Shown: positions 1 through 12,142 of the stretch, piece by piece
How the letters are laid out: each line of letters starts with the position of its first letter
How positions within the stretch are numbered: position 1 is the stretch's first letter
Source of the DNA: Charina bottae
Lineage: Eukaryota; Chordata; Lepidosauria; Squamata; Charinaidae
Reading direction: 5' to 3'
Assembly: GCA_023362775.1 (NCBI GenBank)
Contig: JALMGJ010000004.1
Location: 84,329,798-84,393,797, forward strand
DNA length: 64,000 nt
Program-made: the position numbers and the translations under genes
Notes under the pieces: model-generated
What the model was told of the DNA's origin: nothing
The model's input: only the letters and a program-made list of their open reading frames with translations
Databases searched by the model: none

Positions 1-161
1 CTGGACTCTTTTCAGTCTGGATTCAGGCTGGGTATGGAAATGGCATTGATCACGCTTGTAGATGACCTTTGGAGGTCTCGAAACAGAGGTGGCACACATC
101 TTCCCTGGCCCTTTTGGATTGCTCGGCAGCTTTTAATATCATCAACCATGGTATCCTTCTC
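1..161 (+). pseudogene. L2-clade LINE reverse transcriptase fragment, 5' part
   Basis: Frames on this stretch read like the start of an L2 RT domain (a DSFQSGFRLG-type block, then a DDLW-type block). The same blocks occur in the much better copy at 36721-38795. The reading frame is broken. It is cut at the window edge and continues at 1307 after an L1 insertion. The remnant cannot make a protein. Confidence 0.8.
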
Positions 162-1288
162 TGAAGGATTTACACTACAATCTTGGTATAGATATGTTGT
201 GGCAGTGGAGACAGAGTGAAAATATGGGTGCACAGTTGGATGGATGTTGTGAAATATGTGGAAAGGGAGAGAAGGTTGCTCTGATATTCTATATGAGATA
301 TAGAAAAGAGCAGGCTGTATATTGCGAATCTCCCACAGTGTATTGTGATTTTGGCATAACCTAAACAGAAGATATGAGAAACTGTATGGATATAAAGGCT
401 AATGAAAATATGGACTTGAATTGTTATGAGAAATTGTATGGATATATAAAAAGTGATATTCTAAATGTAAGATGCTAAATACAAACACAAGTTGATATTA
501 TAGAATATTGTTTTCCTTAGAGATATATTTATGAGAAGATAATGATATGATGGAATTAGAATGATGGTTACTACAGGATGATATATATCAATATGTATTG
601 TATGAATATTATAAGAATTGATATATTAGCTATTAGGTTAAGTGATATGATAGATTATGCATTTAGTTTAAATGGACACTACTACAAGGAATGGAAATTA
701 CAGATGGATAATTGAGATTCAAGAATTCCCTTTTTATGGAGATATATATATATATTAGAATTAAATTATAGAAATATATATGTATGAACACTATAAGAAT
801 TGCTAAATTATGTATTAAGTTACATAACATGTTAGGTTATGAGTCATAATATGAATAGAATATATTGTAGTTTATTAGAAGTAAATAAGGCTTTTATTTG
901 TTATACTAATTGGTCTTTATTGAAGATATAAATATGTAGTAATGAACATTCAACATTTAACTACTACTTCAAGGAGTGGAAGCCAAAGATGGATTATTGG
1001 GAGACAGTAAGATGAAGGTTAGAAGATTGGATTAAAGAAATCAAAAGGCATATGACAAAGAAAAGTTCCTGTATACTGTATGAAGGACTAACATTTAAAA
1101 TCAATTGTTGTACTTTAAGTTCAAAGATAGATTGGAGGACATCTATTTTCTATATTTTCTTTGCTTATTATTTCTTGACTTCACTTTTTCTTTATCTTTT
1201 TCTTATTTTGTATTTCTGTTTCTATTTCTTTTTTCTACTTTAAATTTTATTATGTATTGTAAAACTTAATAAAATTTAATAAAAAAAA
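162..1288 (+). mobile_element. L1 3' fragment inserted in L2
   Basis: A stretch unrelated to L2 interrupts the L2 RT. It ends in AATAAA-like sequence and an A-tail (1281-1290) and is bounded by an 18-bp direct repeat, aaccatggtatccttctc, at 144-161 and 1289-1306. A-tail plus long TSD is the mark of L1 target-primed insertion. It is mostly 3' UTR, AT-rich, with no long ORF; the first 60 bases may be the end of ORF2. Assignment to L1 rests on the tail and TSD, and on general likeness to the L1 3' UTR at 60000-60678. Confidence 0.7.
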
Positions 1289-1306
1289 AACCATGGTATC
1301 CTTCTC

Positions 1307-2517
1307 GACTGACTGTGGAAATTGGGAGTGAGAGGCACTATTTTGCAGTATTATCCTTTCTCTGTGACCAGTACCAGTCAGTGTTGGTGGGAGGAGAGGT
1401 CCATCCCTAGGCCCCTACAATGTGGGGTGTCTTAGGGTTTGGGTCTCTTCTTTTAATATTTAAATGAAACCCCTAGATGAGGTCATCCAAAGGTATATGG
1501 GTGCGCTATCATCAGTATGCAGATAATATCCAGTAATACATCTCCACCCCTGGCTGGGCAGGTAATACTATTTCAGTGCTGACTCATTGCCTGGAGGCTG
1601 TGAAGGTCTGGATGTGGAGGAACTGTCTTCAGCTCAATCCTAACAAGACAGAGTGGCTTTGGGTTTTTGACCCTCTTAGACCCAGTGATGTGTTATCTTT
1701 GACTCTCAATGGGGTAGCACTTCCCCAGACAGAGCTGGTGCACCATTTTGGGCTCTTCCTGGACTCTTAGCTCCTGCTTGAGGAGCAGGTGGCAGCTGTG
1801 GCTAGGGGGAGCTTTTCACAGATACGTCTTATATGCCAATTGCCCTTATTACTGGACAGCAGGTCTTGCTCACGGTCACTCAATCTTGGTCACTTCCCAA
1901 TTGGACTATCTACATAGGGCTACCCTTGAAGACCACCCAGAAATTACAACTGGTCCAGAATACAGCAGTTTGTGTGGAACTGGGCACCTCTCGGTTTGCT
2001 CATGTTACACCATTGCTGCATGAGTTGCACTGGTTCCAGTTTATTTCTGGGTGCAATTCAAGGTGCTGATTATCACCTTTAAAGCCCTGCATGGCACAAA
2101 GCCAGGTTATATGTGGGACCACCTGTTCCTAAGGGTATCTGCCCATCCCACTAGGTCAGATAGAGTGGGCATGCTCCAGGTCCCTTCCCAAATGTTGCCA
2201 TCTAGTGGGACGTAGGAAGCGTGCCTTTTTCATAGCAGCCCTTGTCCTGTGGAACACCCTCCCCCTTAGGATCTGTCAGGCCCCCACCCTCTTTAACCTT
2301 CTAGAAAGCCATAAAGAGATGACTTTTCCCCCAGGCACTGGGATAGCAAGGTTGGGGATTGCATAGCTAATGGATGTAGCTGTTGGATTGGGCACCTGGT
2401 TTTTCTTGTTCATTGTATTGTTTTCTTGTTGTGTTTTGAATTACTGTTGTCAGCCATCCAGAGTTACATCTCACAAGATGGTTGGCAATATAAATCTTTT
2501 AAAACAAACAAAAAACA
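1307..2517 (+). pseudogene. L2-clade LINE, 3' part (RT end and 3' UTR)
   Basis: Continues the L2 begun at 1. The segment at 1490-1550 matches the catalytic-loop region (HQYAD followed by a damaged DTQ block). The piece at 1576-1770 reads as the block after it (CLEAVKVWMWRNCLQLNP, then a LFLDS end). Then follow the conserved RT tail and a 3' UTR ending with a hairpin-like region and an A-rich end near 2517. Stops and frameshifts are many. It is an old inactive copy. Confidence 0.8.
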
Positions 2518-5500
2518 AAGATTTTTTCATATTTGTACTAAGTTCTATTACTATTCAGTAATAACAGAAGCAAATGGTCAATAGCAGACTTTAAAAAAGA
2601 AAAGAAAATCTTTCTGCTGCCTCAGATTTTGAAACTGTACATATCAGCCACCTTTTTTCAGATTTTGGTAATATTTAGACAGTTTTTACCCTTCAGTGAT
2701 GAGATCTATAACATTTATACTGATAGGACAAATCATTATTTTGTTTTTATAAGCAGTGGAATTATCACACTGTCACAACTGAAAATGTTTCATGCCTTAG
2801 CCAAACAGCCACTCCCACAACTCTAATTATAGATGCTGAAATATCAGCAAATTCATTAGATAGTTAATCTCCAGAAAGTTGCAAAAAACATCTAGTGTAA
2901 AATTAAGTTCAAAAGAGAAAATGAATGGTTCAGGCAGATAAAATCTTCAAGAAATAAAGGAAAAATGCTTAAAAGCAGCTCGGAACACATTCAGTTCTGC
3001 ACCAGGTTACAGCCATACAGAATCCGCAGGATCAGAGAGGGAAAATACAGTAAGAACAATGATAGAATGAACACTGCAGGGAAGAAGCCAAATCTGTACC
3101 AAATGTCAAATTAGTGTTTCTGGAAGAAGTTCTTTTTACATGCCCTTTGAAATTTAATGCTATGATATTTTTCTGCAAAGCCTCTCTCTCCTGAACATTA
3201 TCACAGATAGCAGTCAGGATCAGGGTGCCTGCCAACAATGAGGAGGGCCATAGCCAAATAGATTTGGCTAGCACTGACAGTAGATGGAGCTGTAGTAGAC
3301 GTTTCTTCTATCATACATACTGTACATATATACAGTTTTCATCAAACCCACATACTATGCACATTATACACTCAAACATCTGTGCACATGGGCAATGTAC
3401 TGTATAACACCCATTCCCATTCCCCAATTATGCATTTTGACTTAGAAAAATCTTTCACTGATTTCAGTAGAATTTTATGAAAACAAATTGCAGGTTAGGG
3501 CTGATTTGGAGGGAGAACTGAAAGTGTGATTTGCCTCTTCCCCTGCAGCAATTCAATATTTCAGTTAAAAACAGTTTGGAAAAAAATGTTTGATTTTGAC
3601 AGCTGGGTGTAAAGGTTTAATCTTTTCCTTCATCTGCCACCACAAAATTTAAACTTTGGCTATTGACCTTTGGCCATTGGCTTGTATGGAAAGTAGTTGC
3701 TCCTCCCTAATGTATCAGAGTCATTTGGTGGAGCTTGAATATTTGGTTATCAACTATCTTATCCCCAAATCAAAAACATTTCTATTCTACAAATGATTTT
3801 TATTGGGGTGGAGGGGGAGCTTCAGTTGTGACTGGTTACTATCCACCCAAAGGTTACTTGTGGATATGCTACATAGACCCTGACTAATGACTAATGTTTA
3901 TAAGTAAAGGCAGTTACTTTAGTAAAACATATAGGATTCCAGATGATATTGACTGGATTAAGAGTTGGGACAAAATTACCCATAATTATCAATTGAAATA
4001 AATGGGGAAAAAAATCCTCTGCAGATAGGAGTACACATACAAATCTAGGTTATGAAACACCTGTCTTGACAGGTGTTACATAATACCTGCAAAATAGAGC
4101 TAGGGATAATCCCCTGAAAGTATCCAGTGGTAGGAAGCACATATTAGATGTGGGCTTTGAAACTAAATCCTATGAGGAGTGCTGAAATATTTGAAAAACC
4201 TGATGATGGAATAAATTTATTTTCTGTTGTTCCAGATGATCATTTCCAAATGAACAATCTCAAATTATTTTTTAAAATGGCATCAATTAAAGAGGTTTTC
4301 ATGCAAATGTTGGAAGGTCAAATACAGTACATATTCTTCTGGTATCTTATATTCCTGATGTATCTCAAAGAAGCAGAAAAATCATAATTTAGTTAATGAT
4401 AATACTAATGAAAAATTTTAATCACATCTCCACTCAGCTGTACAGGATCAGAAAGAATTGGGGTACAGAATGCTAAATTGTAATGCATGTAATTTCAGTA
4501 TATTTTCCAAAGGTTTGCTTCCTCCTGAGTAGCAAAATCTGTATTCTGTTGTTTATCATGCTTTTTTGTTAACCAGATCTTCTTTTTTGCTCTGCCTTCC
4601 TTAAATTTGCACTTTGCTCGACTTTCGTATTCAATGTTCTTGTATTATCAAGAATCAAAAACGTATCATATAAGTAGGCAAGCAATATTCTATTAGTTCA
4701 TTCAGATGTTCTTCTATGGCTTTACTGTATATATTATAGTTTATTAATCTATAGATGACTGGTCCTACAGAACTGATTTCAACCACCTGTTCTAGAGAAG
4801 CCTACCATAGTTAGATTTCCAGATATTTTTCTTATGTTAAAAAAGTCAAGAGTCTATTGTTATAAATCAGCACCAGATTAACTTTATGAATACAGTATGT
4901 GTACCGTTTAAGGAATGAGGCATGATCTTGTCTAAGACATTAGACCTATGCACACTTCCTGATGAATAACTGCCATTCCACACAAATGAGACTTACATCT
5001 GAGTAACATGCATAAATTAACATTAAAAGCTAAGTAATTTGTATAACTTCGATTGGATCGTATCTTTAATTTTAATATCAAAGAAATTCAATAGAAAGGT
5101 TAAAAAAAAACATTTAAACAAGTATGTGTGTGAGAGAGTATTTGATTCTGTATACATCCATGCTACATATATCCCCAGTTGAGACAGTGGCAAAAGGAAC
5201 CAGATGAAGAAAGGAACAAGTTGCTAACTTTCTACATGTTATTTGGCAGATGGTGACTCTTGCAAATGCCTTTTGGGATCTCATTTGCACAAAAGTTTTT
5301 CCAAAGAAAGCACATGAGGTGTTAGAAGGCTCCACACAGAGTGGGTGTCATAACTGAAGATATTCCAATTTATAGTGCTATAAAAAAGCAGCATGATAAA
5401 AATATGATTAGGAGAGATGCTGTAAGTACAGCATGAAGATGAATTGAAGGGGAAAAATCAATAAGATTAGATCAAATTGGGCACTCTGAAAAAAGATTTT

Positions 5501-5890
5501 GTATCAAGATAGATCAAAAGAAAACAAAAAGTATATAATACAGTTCAGCATTCTTTACCTCAGAAAAGAGCCAAAAAATAATGGAAGAACAAGAAAATAC
5601 AGAGAAGTAATTTGTTCTCAAGCATGGAACATACAATTACATCCCTGTAGTGACATTGTGGAAGACCATTGTATTTTGAGGTGTGTAGTGACATCTTTTA
5701 ATTTCTCCTTCATATTAAAAAGATTCTAGAAGTTTAGAGTTCATTCTGAGTCATGTTGATGTCTAACTTGCTTGTTTTTCACTTCTGCTAACAGATAAAG
5801 ATAAGGGAGAATTCTTAACACAACTGTAGTACATCAGGGAGGACCCCAAGATTACTTAAGTTGGCACTTGACATTTACCAGACTCTTGGT
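2518..5890. other. No recognised feature
   Basis: About 3.4 kb of AT-rich sequence. The open frames are short (104 codons or fewer) and show no motif I know. I see no tandem repeats, tRNA-like heads or LINE motifs. It may be unique intergenic or intronic DNA or very old repeats. Confidence 0.5.
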
Positions 5891-5990
5891 CTACATCTCA
5901 GGTGCTCTCAATTTGCATGATAAACAGAAGGTCAGGTCATGCAATCTCGGTACCATGTAAACAAGGTCATGAGGTTTCAGCACCACGTGT

Positions 5991-5999
5991 AGACAATTT
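5991..5999. repeat. Target-site duplication of PLE, left copy
   Basis: The 9-mer agacaattt here repeats at 6561-6569, on either side of the PLE fragment. Confidence 0.65.
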
Positions 6000-6560
6000 T
6001 TGCGCATCCATGAACACCAACTAGCAGTCAGAAGACACGATGAAAACTCCTTAATCTCACAACACATGGACAGACTCAACCATACTTTCAACTGGGAAAC
6101 TGTGAGTATCTTAAACCAAGCCAAATCCAAAAATGCTAGAGAATTGCTGCAAGCTTGGCACTCAGACAAAGTAGGTATCAACAGACACATAGAGGTAAAG
6201 AACATTTACATACCATTCATAAGAGACAATAGAAAAGCCAAAAGACCAGAACACCTCCTTGCCAGCAATCAGCACCCAGATATGCAAAGATTAACACTAG
6301 GATTAGCACCAGAGGAACAACCAAACAGCACAATATACCCTAATCAAGGAACTATTAACTCAGTCAATCAACCAAGCAGCAAAAAACAGCCCAATCAAGG
6401 AACTACTGAGGGGAGAACAACACCCCCACCAACAAAAGCAGGACAAGCCATGTTATATAAACAGAGAGCAAGTCCCTTTTCGCACTGAAGATGTTGCCTA
6501 GTCTGGCAGTGAAACATCTGCAAGAAAACAACAAGGCTCAGAGAGCACCAAGGACTCCAC
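6000..6560 (+). mobile_element. Penelope-like element (family 2), truncated 3' end
   Basis: A frame of 162 codons (6000-6488) opens with the distal half of a GIY-YIG endonuclease region (HEHQLAVRRHDENSLISQH, then a DRLNHTFNW block). It continues into the usual PLE C-terminus rich in Asn, Gln and Pro. The same protein segment is present at 44710-45050. After the stop come a hammerhead-like core (6485-6514) and the family terminus, which contains gctcagagagcaccaagga. A 9-bp direct repeat flanks it. RT and the GIY-YIG start are missing, so it is dead. It sits inside, or at the edge of, the copia element on the other strand. Confidence 0.8.
6485..6514 (+). ncRNA. Hammerhead-ribozyme-like core in PLE end
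   Basis: CTGAAGA at 6485-6491 and GAAA at 6511-6514 flank a short stem (TTGCC with GGCAG). Hammerhead motifs are known from PLE terminal repeats. Stem III and the cleavage site are not resolved here. Confidence 0.5.
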
Positions 6561-7527
6561 AGACAATTTGGTACCAGTTGTAGATAATCAACCTCTTGAC
6601 ACATGGTCTGGTGCAAGATAGGGATAAAAAAAACCCTGGTATTGTCCCTTGAGTTAGGAGATTTGACACAGACCTGAAGCTAGGTGCATTGGCTGTCTTG
6701 GGGTCTCTCCACAGTTTTTTTTCATGAACTCGTGCAATATGTGTTGTTTGAAGAACCTTCTTCCACATTGCCTCTTTGTTCTTTTTTCCTATCTTTCGCT
6801 CTTTGGGCAATAAATTACAGTCTTTCTGAAAATGTGTAGCTGAGCCACAATTAAAACATCTACAACTGGCTAACACTCTTGCCTCAGCTTGGTTGCTGCC
6901 CTTCCTTTCTTTCACTCTCTCATGTGGTAGCTTACTAGAAGAAATGGATGGAGCTGAGTGCCATTCCTTTTGCTTCTCCCACTCAGCAAGTAGCCATCCC
7001 GAAACAAATGAAGGAGTAAGTTCAGCCTCAGGCATTGCTTCCAGAGTGCAAATTAACATATCCCGCATTTCATTCAGTGAGGATAAAATAAAGTACGCTT
7101 TTGTTAGAGGTGTAAATTCCATACCTCTCTATCATAGTTCTACAAACAGCTGCTGAATGTAGTCTAAATGTTCAGGCAGGCTCCCATCTTCAGACAGATA
7201 AGCCTTATACAGTTTTCTAGTTAGAGAAACCTTACTTCCAGCTGTTGCTTTGATATGCAAATTTCTTAATGCTTTCCACAGCTGTTTGGCAGATTGTAAA
7301 CCACACACATTAACTAGCTGATTGTCTTCAACTCCCAAAATAATGGATGCTTTGGCACATTTGTCTTTTCTGAGCCATTCATTGATTGGATTAACTGGAG
7401 TTGGCTTACCTATTGGGGTCCAAAGATCTTCCCTCTGAAGATACATTTCCATCCTTAAACTCCTGTTTATATAATTAGAATCTGATAAATGTTTGAGCAG
7501 CATTCCTAACGACTGAGAATTGGCCAT
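6538..7527 (-). pseudogene. Ty1/copia-type Gag
   Basis: Reading from 7527 down, the first 131 codons have the Gag core pattern of copia elements (W-x-x-KDKCAKASIILGV, then LQSAKQLWKAL). Two adjacent stop codons (near 7135) separate this from a same-frame continuation of 194 codons. That part carries a CCHC zinc knuckle, CFNCGSATHFQKDC, spaced C-X2-C-X4-H-X4-C (6817-6858). Gag would coat and package the element RNA. It begins about 170 bp after the primer-binding site of the LTR at 7708-8060, as expected. Protease, integrase and RT were not recognised downstream, so this copy is truncated and inactive. Vertebrate copia elements are uncommon, which makes it worth checking. Confidence 0.75.
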
Positions 7528-7696
7528 GGCTCTGTCTTCACTAAGAACCTCGAAAATTCCTCAGCTTAGCTTTTCAGCAAACAGCTGCTAGAAGCCTCCC
7601 GGTAAACTTCAAAGAAAAGCACTTCACTTGCATTGTTTACTTGTCTTCAGATGCAAAGAATCTTCTGCTGAGCTGGTCTCTTGTTGTGCCATCATC

Positions 7697-7707
7697 GGCC
7701 CATAACC
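7697..7707 (-). promoter_or_regulatory. Copia-type primer-binding site (tRNA-iMet internal)
   Basis: The + strand 11-mer ggcccataacc equals part of the anticodon arm of initiator Met tRNA (CAT anticodon in context). The element strand therefore pairs with that arm. It directly abuts the LTR edge. Some copia-group elements prime from such an internal half-tRNA site rather than the tRNA 3' end. Confidence 0.6.
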
Positions 7708-8060
7708 TGTTGGATAGTGTGTTTTCTTGCACACGCAGAGTATCAGAAAGCGGTCAGCACCAAAGACCAATGAATGATGCCAGTCATTTTAGTAACTTAG
7801 TTGCAGTTTTATTTGTTACTGATACAAACAGATATTTACAGGCATCTTCCAGATCCCTGGAAGTATTACAATTCCACATACCAGATAGTAGAAACAAACA
7901 AATAGGTAGAAACAGAAACAGAGTAAGCAGGGTGGGGCAGGCAGGTTCTTTTATACTCTTCAGCCTGAATCACATGCTGCTTGACCTTTTAAAGTTTGCA
8001 GGTGTTTACCTAATAAGGTTATATTGCTGTGACTTACCCTCAAAGAATAATACACCAACA
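7708..8060 (-). repeat. 5' LTR of copia-type element
   Basis: 353 bp bounded by the inverted termini TGTTGG and CCAACA. On the element strand it carries a TATA-like gtataaaag (7956-7948), then a poly(A) signal AATAAA (7813-7808), then the LTR end next to the primer site and Gag. The order TATA, AATAAA, CA end, primer site is that of a functional LTR. A second LTR was not found in the window, so the target duplication cannot be tested. Confidence 0.7.
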
Positions 8061-9059
8061 ATCATCTTGTTTTGTATGTTATGCTTTTGTGTTTCTGTTT
8101 AATCTGATTGCTAAAGTTAACAATAAAGCTTGACATCTCCTTCCTTATTGGCATGTTTATTGTTTCTGGATCCTAAAAGAACCAATTGCCTGGCACTTGG
8201 AAATACAATCCTTATCTTCTTAATAAAAATACTTTGGATGTAGTCTTGGCTGAAGGGAAATAAATGACCACGTTTCATTGATTTTAATGGGAATAGGATT
8301 TCACCCATAGAATGTAGCTAATGAGGCATGTGTTCATAATGCTCCATAAACATTTAGCATTAATTACACTACTTTTTTTCTAAAAAGAAAAACCCTATAA
8401 GCCATTAAATGTTATAGAAGAATGCCATCAGCAGCAAAAAATAAATAATGTAAAACAGTAGAGAATGCCTAAATAAGAGATAGGGACCTTTACCCATCAA
8501 ATTCTAGTGGACTATAAATTCCTTTATCTCTATTAATTTACCATGGTGGCTGGGTACTGGTAGTAACTGAAACCCCAGAGTATCTGGAGAGGCACAGATC
8601 CCTTCCAAAATGCATTTTGTTGATAGATAGACAGATAGATAGATATAGAGAAATTAAGTAATTAAATTAAAGTTTATAGAAATAATTTAAAAACTTATTT
8701 AGTTACTTTTGGTTTAAAGGTTCTTTGTTCTTATCAAAACCAATGAAAGCCCAGCCCCCAACTGTGGTTGCTTTAAAACAAAACACACACACATATAAAC
8801 AAGATTAATGAGAAAGTTAAAGTTAAAAAAAAATAAACTTTCTTAAATGAAACAAAAGCTAGGTATGCTTATATCAAACAAAATTCTTCATATTTTTAAT
8901 AGCAAAAAGTGTTATGTATTTAGATAGTTAATTAGTTTGATTTCAGCACCACCTGACTCCAGATTTACTCTGTGTGGCTCATAAATACAAGGATTATTAA
9001 AATAGCAATCTACATAACAGTAAACAGATAGTGAGTCCAGTCAAAACATAAAACAAACT
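8061..9059. other. No gene; short GATA microsatellite only
   Basis: AT-rich DNA outside the LTR. It holds a short (GATA)n-like run at 8621-8646. Nothing else is recognised. Confidence 0.5.
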
Positions 9060-10310
9060 CCATAACCCAATCCAATCATGTTAGCCTGAAGCCTCAGAGA
9101 AGAACCAGGTCTTCAAGGACTTCCAGAACACCAACAGCATATGAGTCATTCAGATTTCAGGGAGAACATCATTCCAAATGGCAGGTTCTGCGACAGAGAA
9201 AACACACTTTCTGGGTCTTGGAAGATGACACTGTTTAATTGAAAGGACCTGTAGTGCGCCAGCCCTCTCAGTGTGAAGCAGCCAGGCATATACTACTGGA
9301 AATAGGGAGCCCCTCAAATACTGAGGCCACATGCAATGTAGGGCCTTATAGGTCATTATCATCACCTTGAATCACTTTTGGAAGCAAACTGGCAAACTGT
9401 CATCTCGTGGAATGGGGTGTCACATGGGCATACAGAGGCATGCCCATCACTGACCACCACATTTTAGACCGGTTACAGGGTTCCATGTAGACCACTTTGG
9501 AGTAATGGAGGCATGAGATGACTAGGGCATGAGTGAAGGGCCTCCCAGTATAGGAAAGGGCCAACTGACACACCAGATGATGCTCTGCAAAAGTCCTCTT
9601 CACCACAGCTTCTATCTGCTCATTGAGCAGGACAGCTGCCAAGTTGCACATCACTCTTGAATGGGGAAGTATAACCCTATCCAAAGGTAAAAGGGGAATA
9701 TTCCTAGATTTGGGTGGTCCCAACATCTGCCGCTACTCAGTCGTGGTAGGGTTAAGTTGCAGACAGTTCCTCCCCATCCAGCCTCCCACAGCTTCTAGGC
9801 ACAGGGAGAGAAACTCAAAAGCCTCACTTGGTTGGCCTGGTTTTGAAAGATATAATTGGGTATCATCAGCATACTGATGATACCAAATCCTGAACCAGTA
9901 GCTAATCTCACTCAGTGGTTTCACATATAGGTTAAATGGGAGGGGAGAATATGTTGAGCCCTGTAGCACCCCATACAGGAGGGGCCTAGGGAGTATCCTC
10001 TCCTCCACAAACAATACTGACTTGAACTGGACCCAGAGGAAGGGAAACACCATAAAATGGTTCCCCTTCCTTATAACCCTTGGAGACAGTCCAAAAGGTT
10101 AACATGGTAAATGATATCAAAAACTGCTAAGATCAAGGAGCATAAAGATGGGCACACCACACATTTTACGGCTCCTCCACAGGTTATCAAAAAGTGCAAC
10201 CAAGCTTCTCTCCAGACTGAGTCCTGGGCTGAAGCAGGTCTAGATAATCCACTTCCTCCGCAGTTCTCATCAGCTGCAGTCGAACCATATTCTAAAATGG
10301 GAAGTTAATG
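9060..10310 (-). pseudogene. L2-clade LINE, old degraded copy
   Basis: On the minus strand, the frame at 10053-9733 reads through the RT palm with a clear WYHQYADDTQLYL block. It continues to WMGRNCLQLNP, the same order as in the copy at 36721-38795. Further down, 9726-9150 holds the remaining C-terminal blocks (ALVISCLHYSKVVYMEP; MIMTYKALHCMWPQYLRG). Catalytic Asp-Asp is kept but frameshifts break the frame at least twice. Both ends are truncated. Confidence 0.8.
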
Positions 10311-10819
10311 TAACATGGTATTAAAAAAAAAAAAACCCAGAACAGTGAAGTCGTCATATGGCAGCTTAAACATTGGGTTAGATTCCTTCTCTTCTGCAGT
10401 TTGCATCTCTGAGAGACTCAGCCATTTCATTTTTATTGAAATTATATAAACTACTAGAAAAGAAGCTTTAAAACCAATATTTAAAAAGTTTAAGACAATT
10501 CTCTGGTTCCTGAAGGGAATCACAGGACCATTGAATGTCCTTTCTCACTAGTAAATGTTTTATTCCACAAGACAAAGAGGTTTGCCACAGAGGTCTCCAT
10601 GCTGCAGTAAAGAAAGCAATACAATAGTAAGGAAACTTATCACATACTTGGAACCCACATTATCTCAACCTTAGGAAATGAAAGAAGCTTAAGGTATTGG
10701 AGAAAAGTCAACTGTATGGCTAATAAGCTATGAAACATTTTACTTTTCACATAGTAGATCATGAAATATCAAAGACTTCACAAAAATGCTCAACATTTAG
10801 CCAAAAATGTATTGTAAGA
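10311..10819. other. No recognised feature
   Basis: About 500 bp, AT-rich, with an A12 run at 10323. No motif or repeat assigned. Confidence 0.45.
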
Positions 10820-11057
10820 TTTTTTTTTTTAATCCATTTAATCGTCTCCAATTCTAGGAGACTGCCTGGAGAAGTCCGTGCAGTTTTCTTGGCAAGATTC
10901 TTCAAAAGTGGTTTGCCATTGCCTCCTTCCTAAGACTGAGAGAGAGTGACTGGCTTAAGTCACCCAGCTGGCTTTGTGCCTAATACGGGACTAGAACTCA
11001 TGGCCTTCCAGATTCTAGCCTGATGTTTTAACCACTACACCAAACTGGGTCTCATTT
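10820..11057 (-). repeat. tRNA-derived SINE (Sauria-like head)
   Basis: Read on the minus strand, the element starts with GAGACCCAGTTTGGTGTAGT-type sequence. It continues with the ctagtcccg-type B-box region and the gtgacttaagccagtcactc core, then a second module (gtttgccattgcctcctt complement side), and ends in an A-rich tail (T-run at 10820-10830 on +). A closely similar copy lies at 63360-63575. Head and core match the squamate tRNA-derived SINE pattern also seen at 43676 and 53756. Confidence 0.75.
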
Positions 11058-11503
11058 TAAAATTAATTTGGACATGTTCGTGCACCATAGAACATCCCAT
11101 TCTTTCAGCAAAAGAAGCAGTAGCAACCCTCCCAAAAAAAAGACAAAAAAAAACCCCATCTGCAAATAATTATCTTGTGTCTGTTTTGTCAAGGTGTTGT
11201 GAGAGGTTTAGATCCATTCAGGCTTTTGACTGGCCACACTTTCTGTCTATAAAGGTCTATAAAGTGATCTGTATAAACATGGAACAGTTATATTCTTCAT
11301 GGATATATAATATATCATGGTCCCAGTGGTGGTAGGAGCACTTAGTGCCTACTAAGCTGGGAGAGTGGCTCCAACAGATCCCAGGAACAACATCAGAGCT
11401 CTCTGTCCAGAAGACAGCAATGCTAGGAACAGCTAAGAAGAACCCTCAAACTCCCAGGAAGATCCAAGATTGAGGAAGACACATACCACCCATGGGGTGA
11501 GAA
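11058..11503. other. No recognised feature
   Basis: Short unassigned stretch between the SINE and the microsatellite. No ORF or repeat recognised. Confidence 0.45.
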
Positions 11504-11589
<86 letters not shown>

Positions 11590-11690
11590 AGTATATGTAT
11601 ACATTCATTCGTTCATTCATTCATTCATTCATTCATTCATTCATTCATTCATATATTCATTCATTCTTTCATTTGTTCATTTGTTTATTC
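11504..11690 (+). repeat. Compound microsatellite (TATGTG)n then (ATTC)n
   Basis: 11504-11590 is an almost perfect run of the hexamer TATGTG. 11601-11690 is a run of ATTC units with a few changes. The long open frames across it are an effect of the repeats. Confidence 0.95.
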
Positions 11691-12084
11691 ATGTGTAGTT
11701 GTGTCAAATAGGTGATTTAGCATATATACTGAAATTTTGCAGTGGAATCAGTTCGCTTTGCTAAGACAGCATCACCACAACCTTAGTATCTTCACTTACC
11801 AAATACCTAACTAGAATCTTTAATTTAAATTAATATCATGTCCATCATTTGATAGAGTTAGAAACCATATTATCAGTTATTGACACCTTATGAAAGCTTA
11901 GTTGTTTAATAAACTAAATGCCAGAATTAATGATCCATTGATTAACATTAGCATTAGGCTTTTATTATCTCAGTAGCAAGTACATTGCCCGAAAAAGGGG
12001 AAAATATTTGTGTGTAAGAATAATTGCAATATCTTCTAATAATAGGCTATGGAATGAGGTAAACTGAACATGAGTTAGTTTTTA
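11691..12084. other. No recognised feature
   Basis: AT-rich, no gene or repeat recognised. Confidence 0.45.
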
Positions 12085-12088
12085 TGAA

Positions 12089-12140
<52 letters not shown>
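12085..12140. repeat. (AT)n microsatellite
   Basis: About 50 bp of alternating A and T. Confidence 0.95.

Positions 12141-12142
<2 letters not shown>

Noticed and set aside
11423..11715. Overlapping open frames of Thr-Tyr, Met-Cys and Val-Tyr repeats
   Set aside because: They are translations of the TATGTG and ATTC microsatellite.
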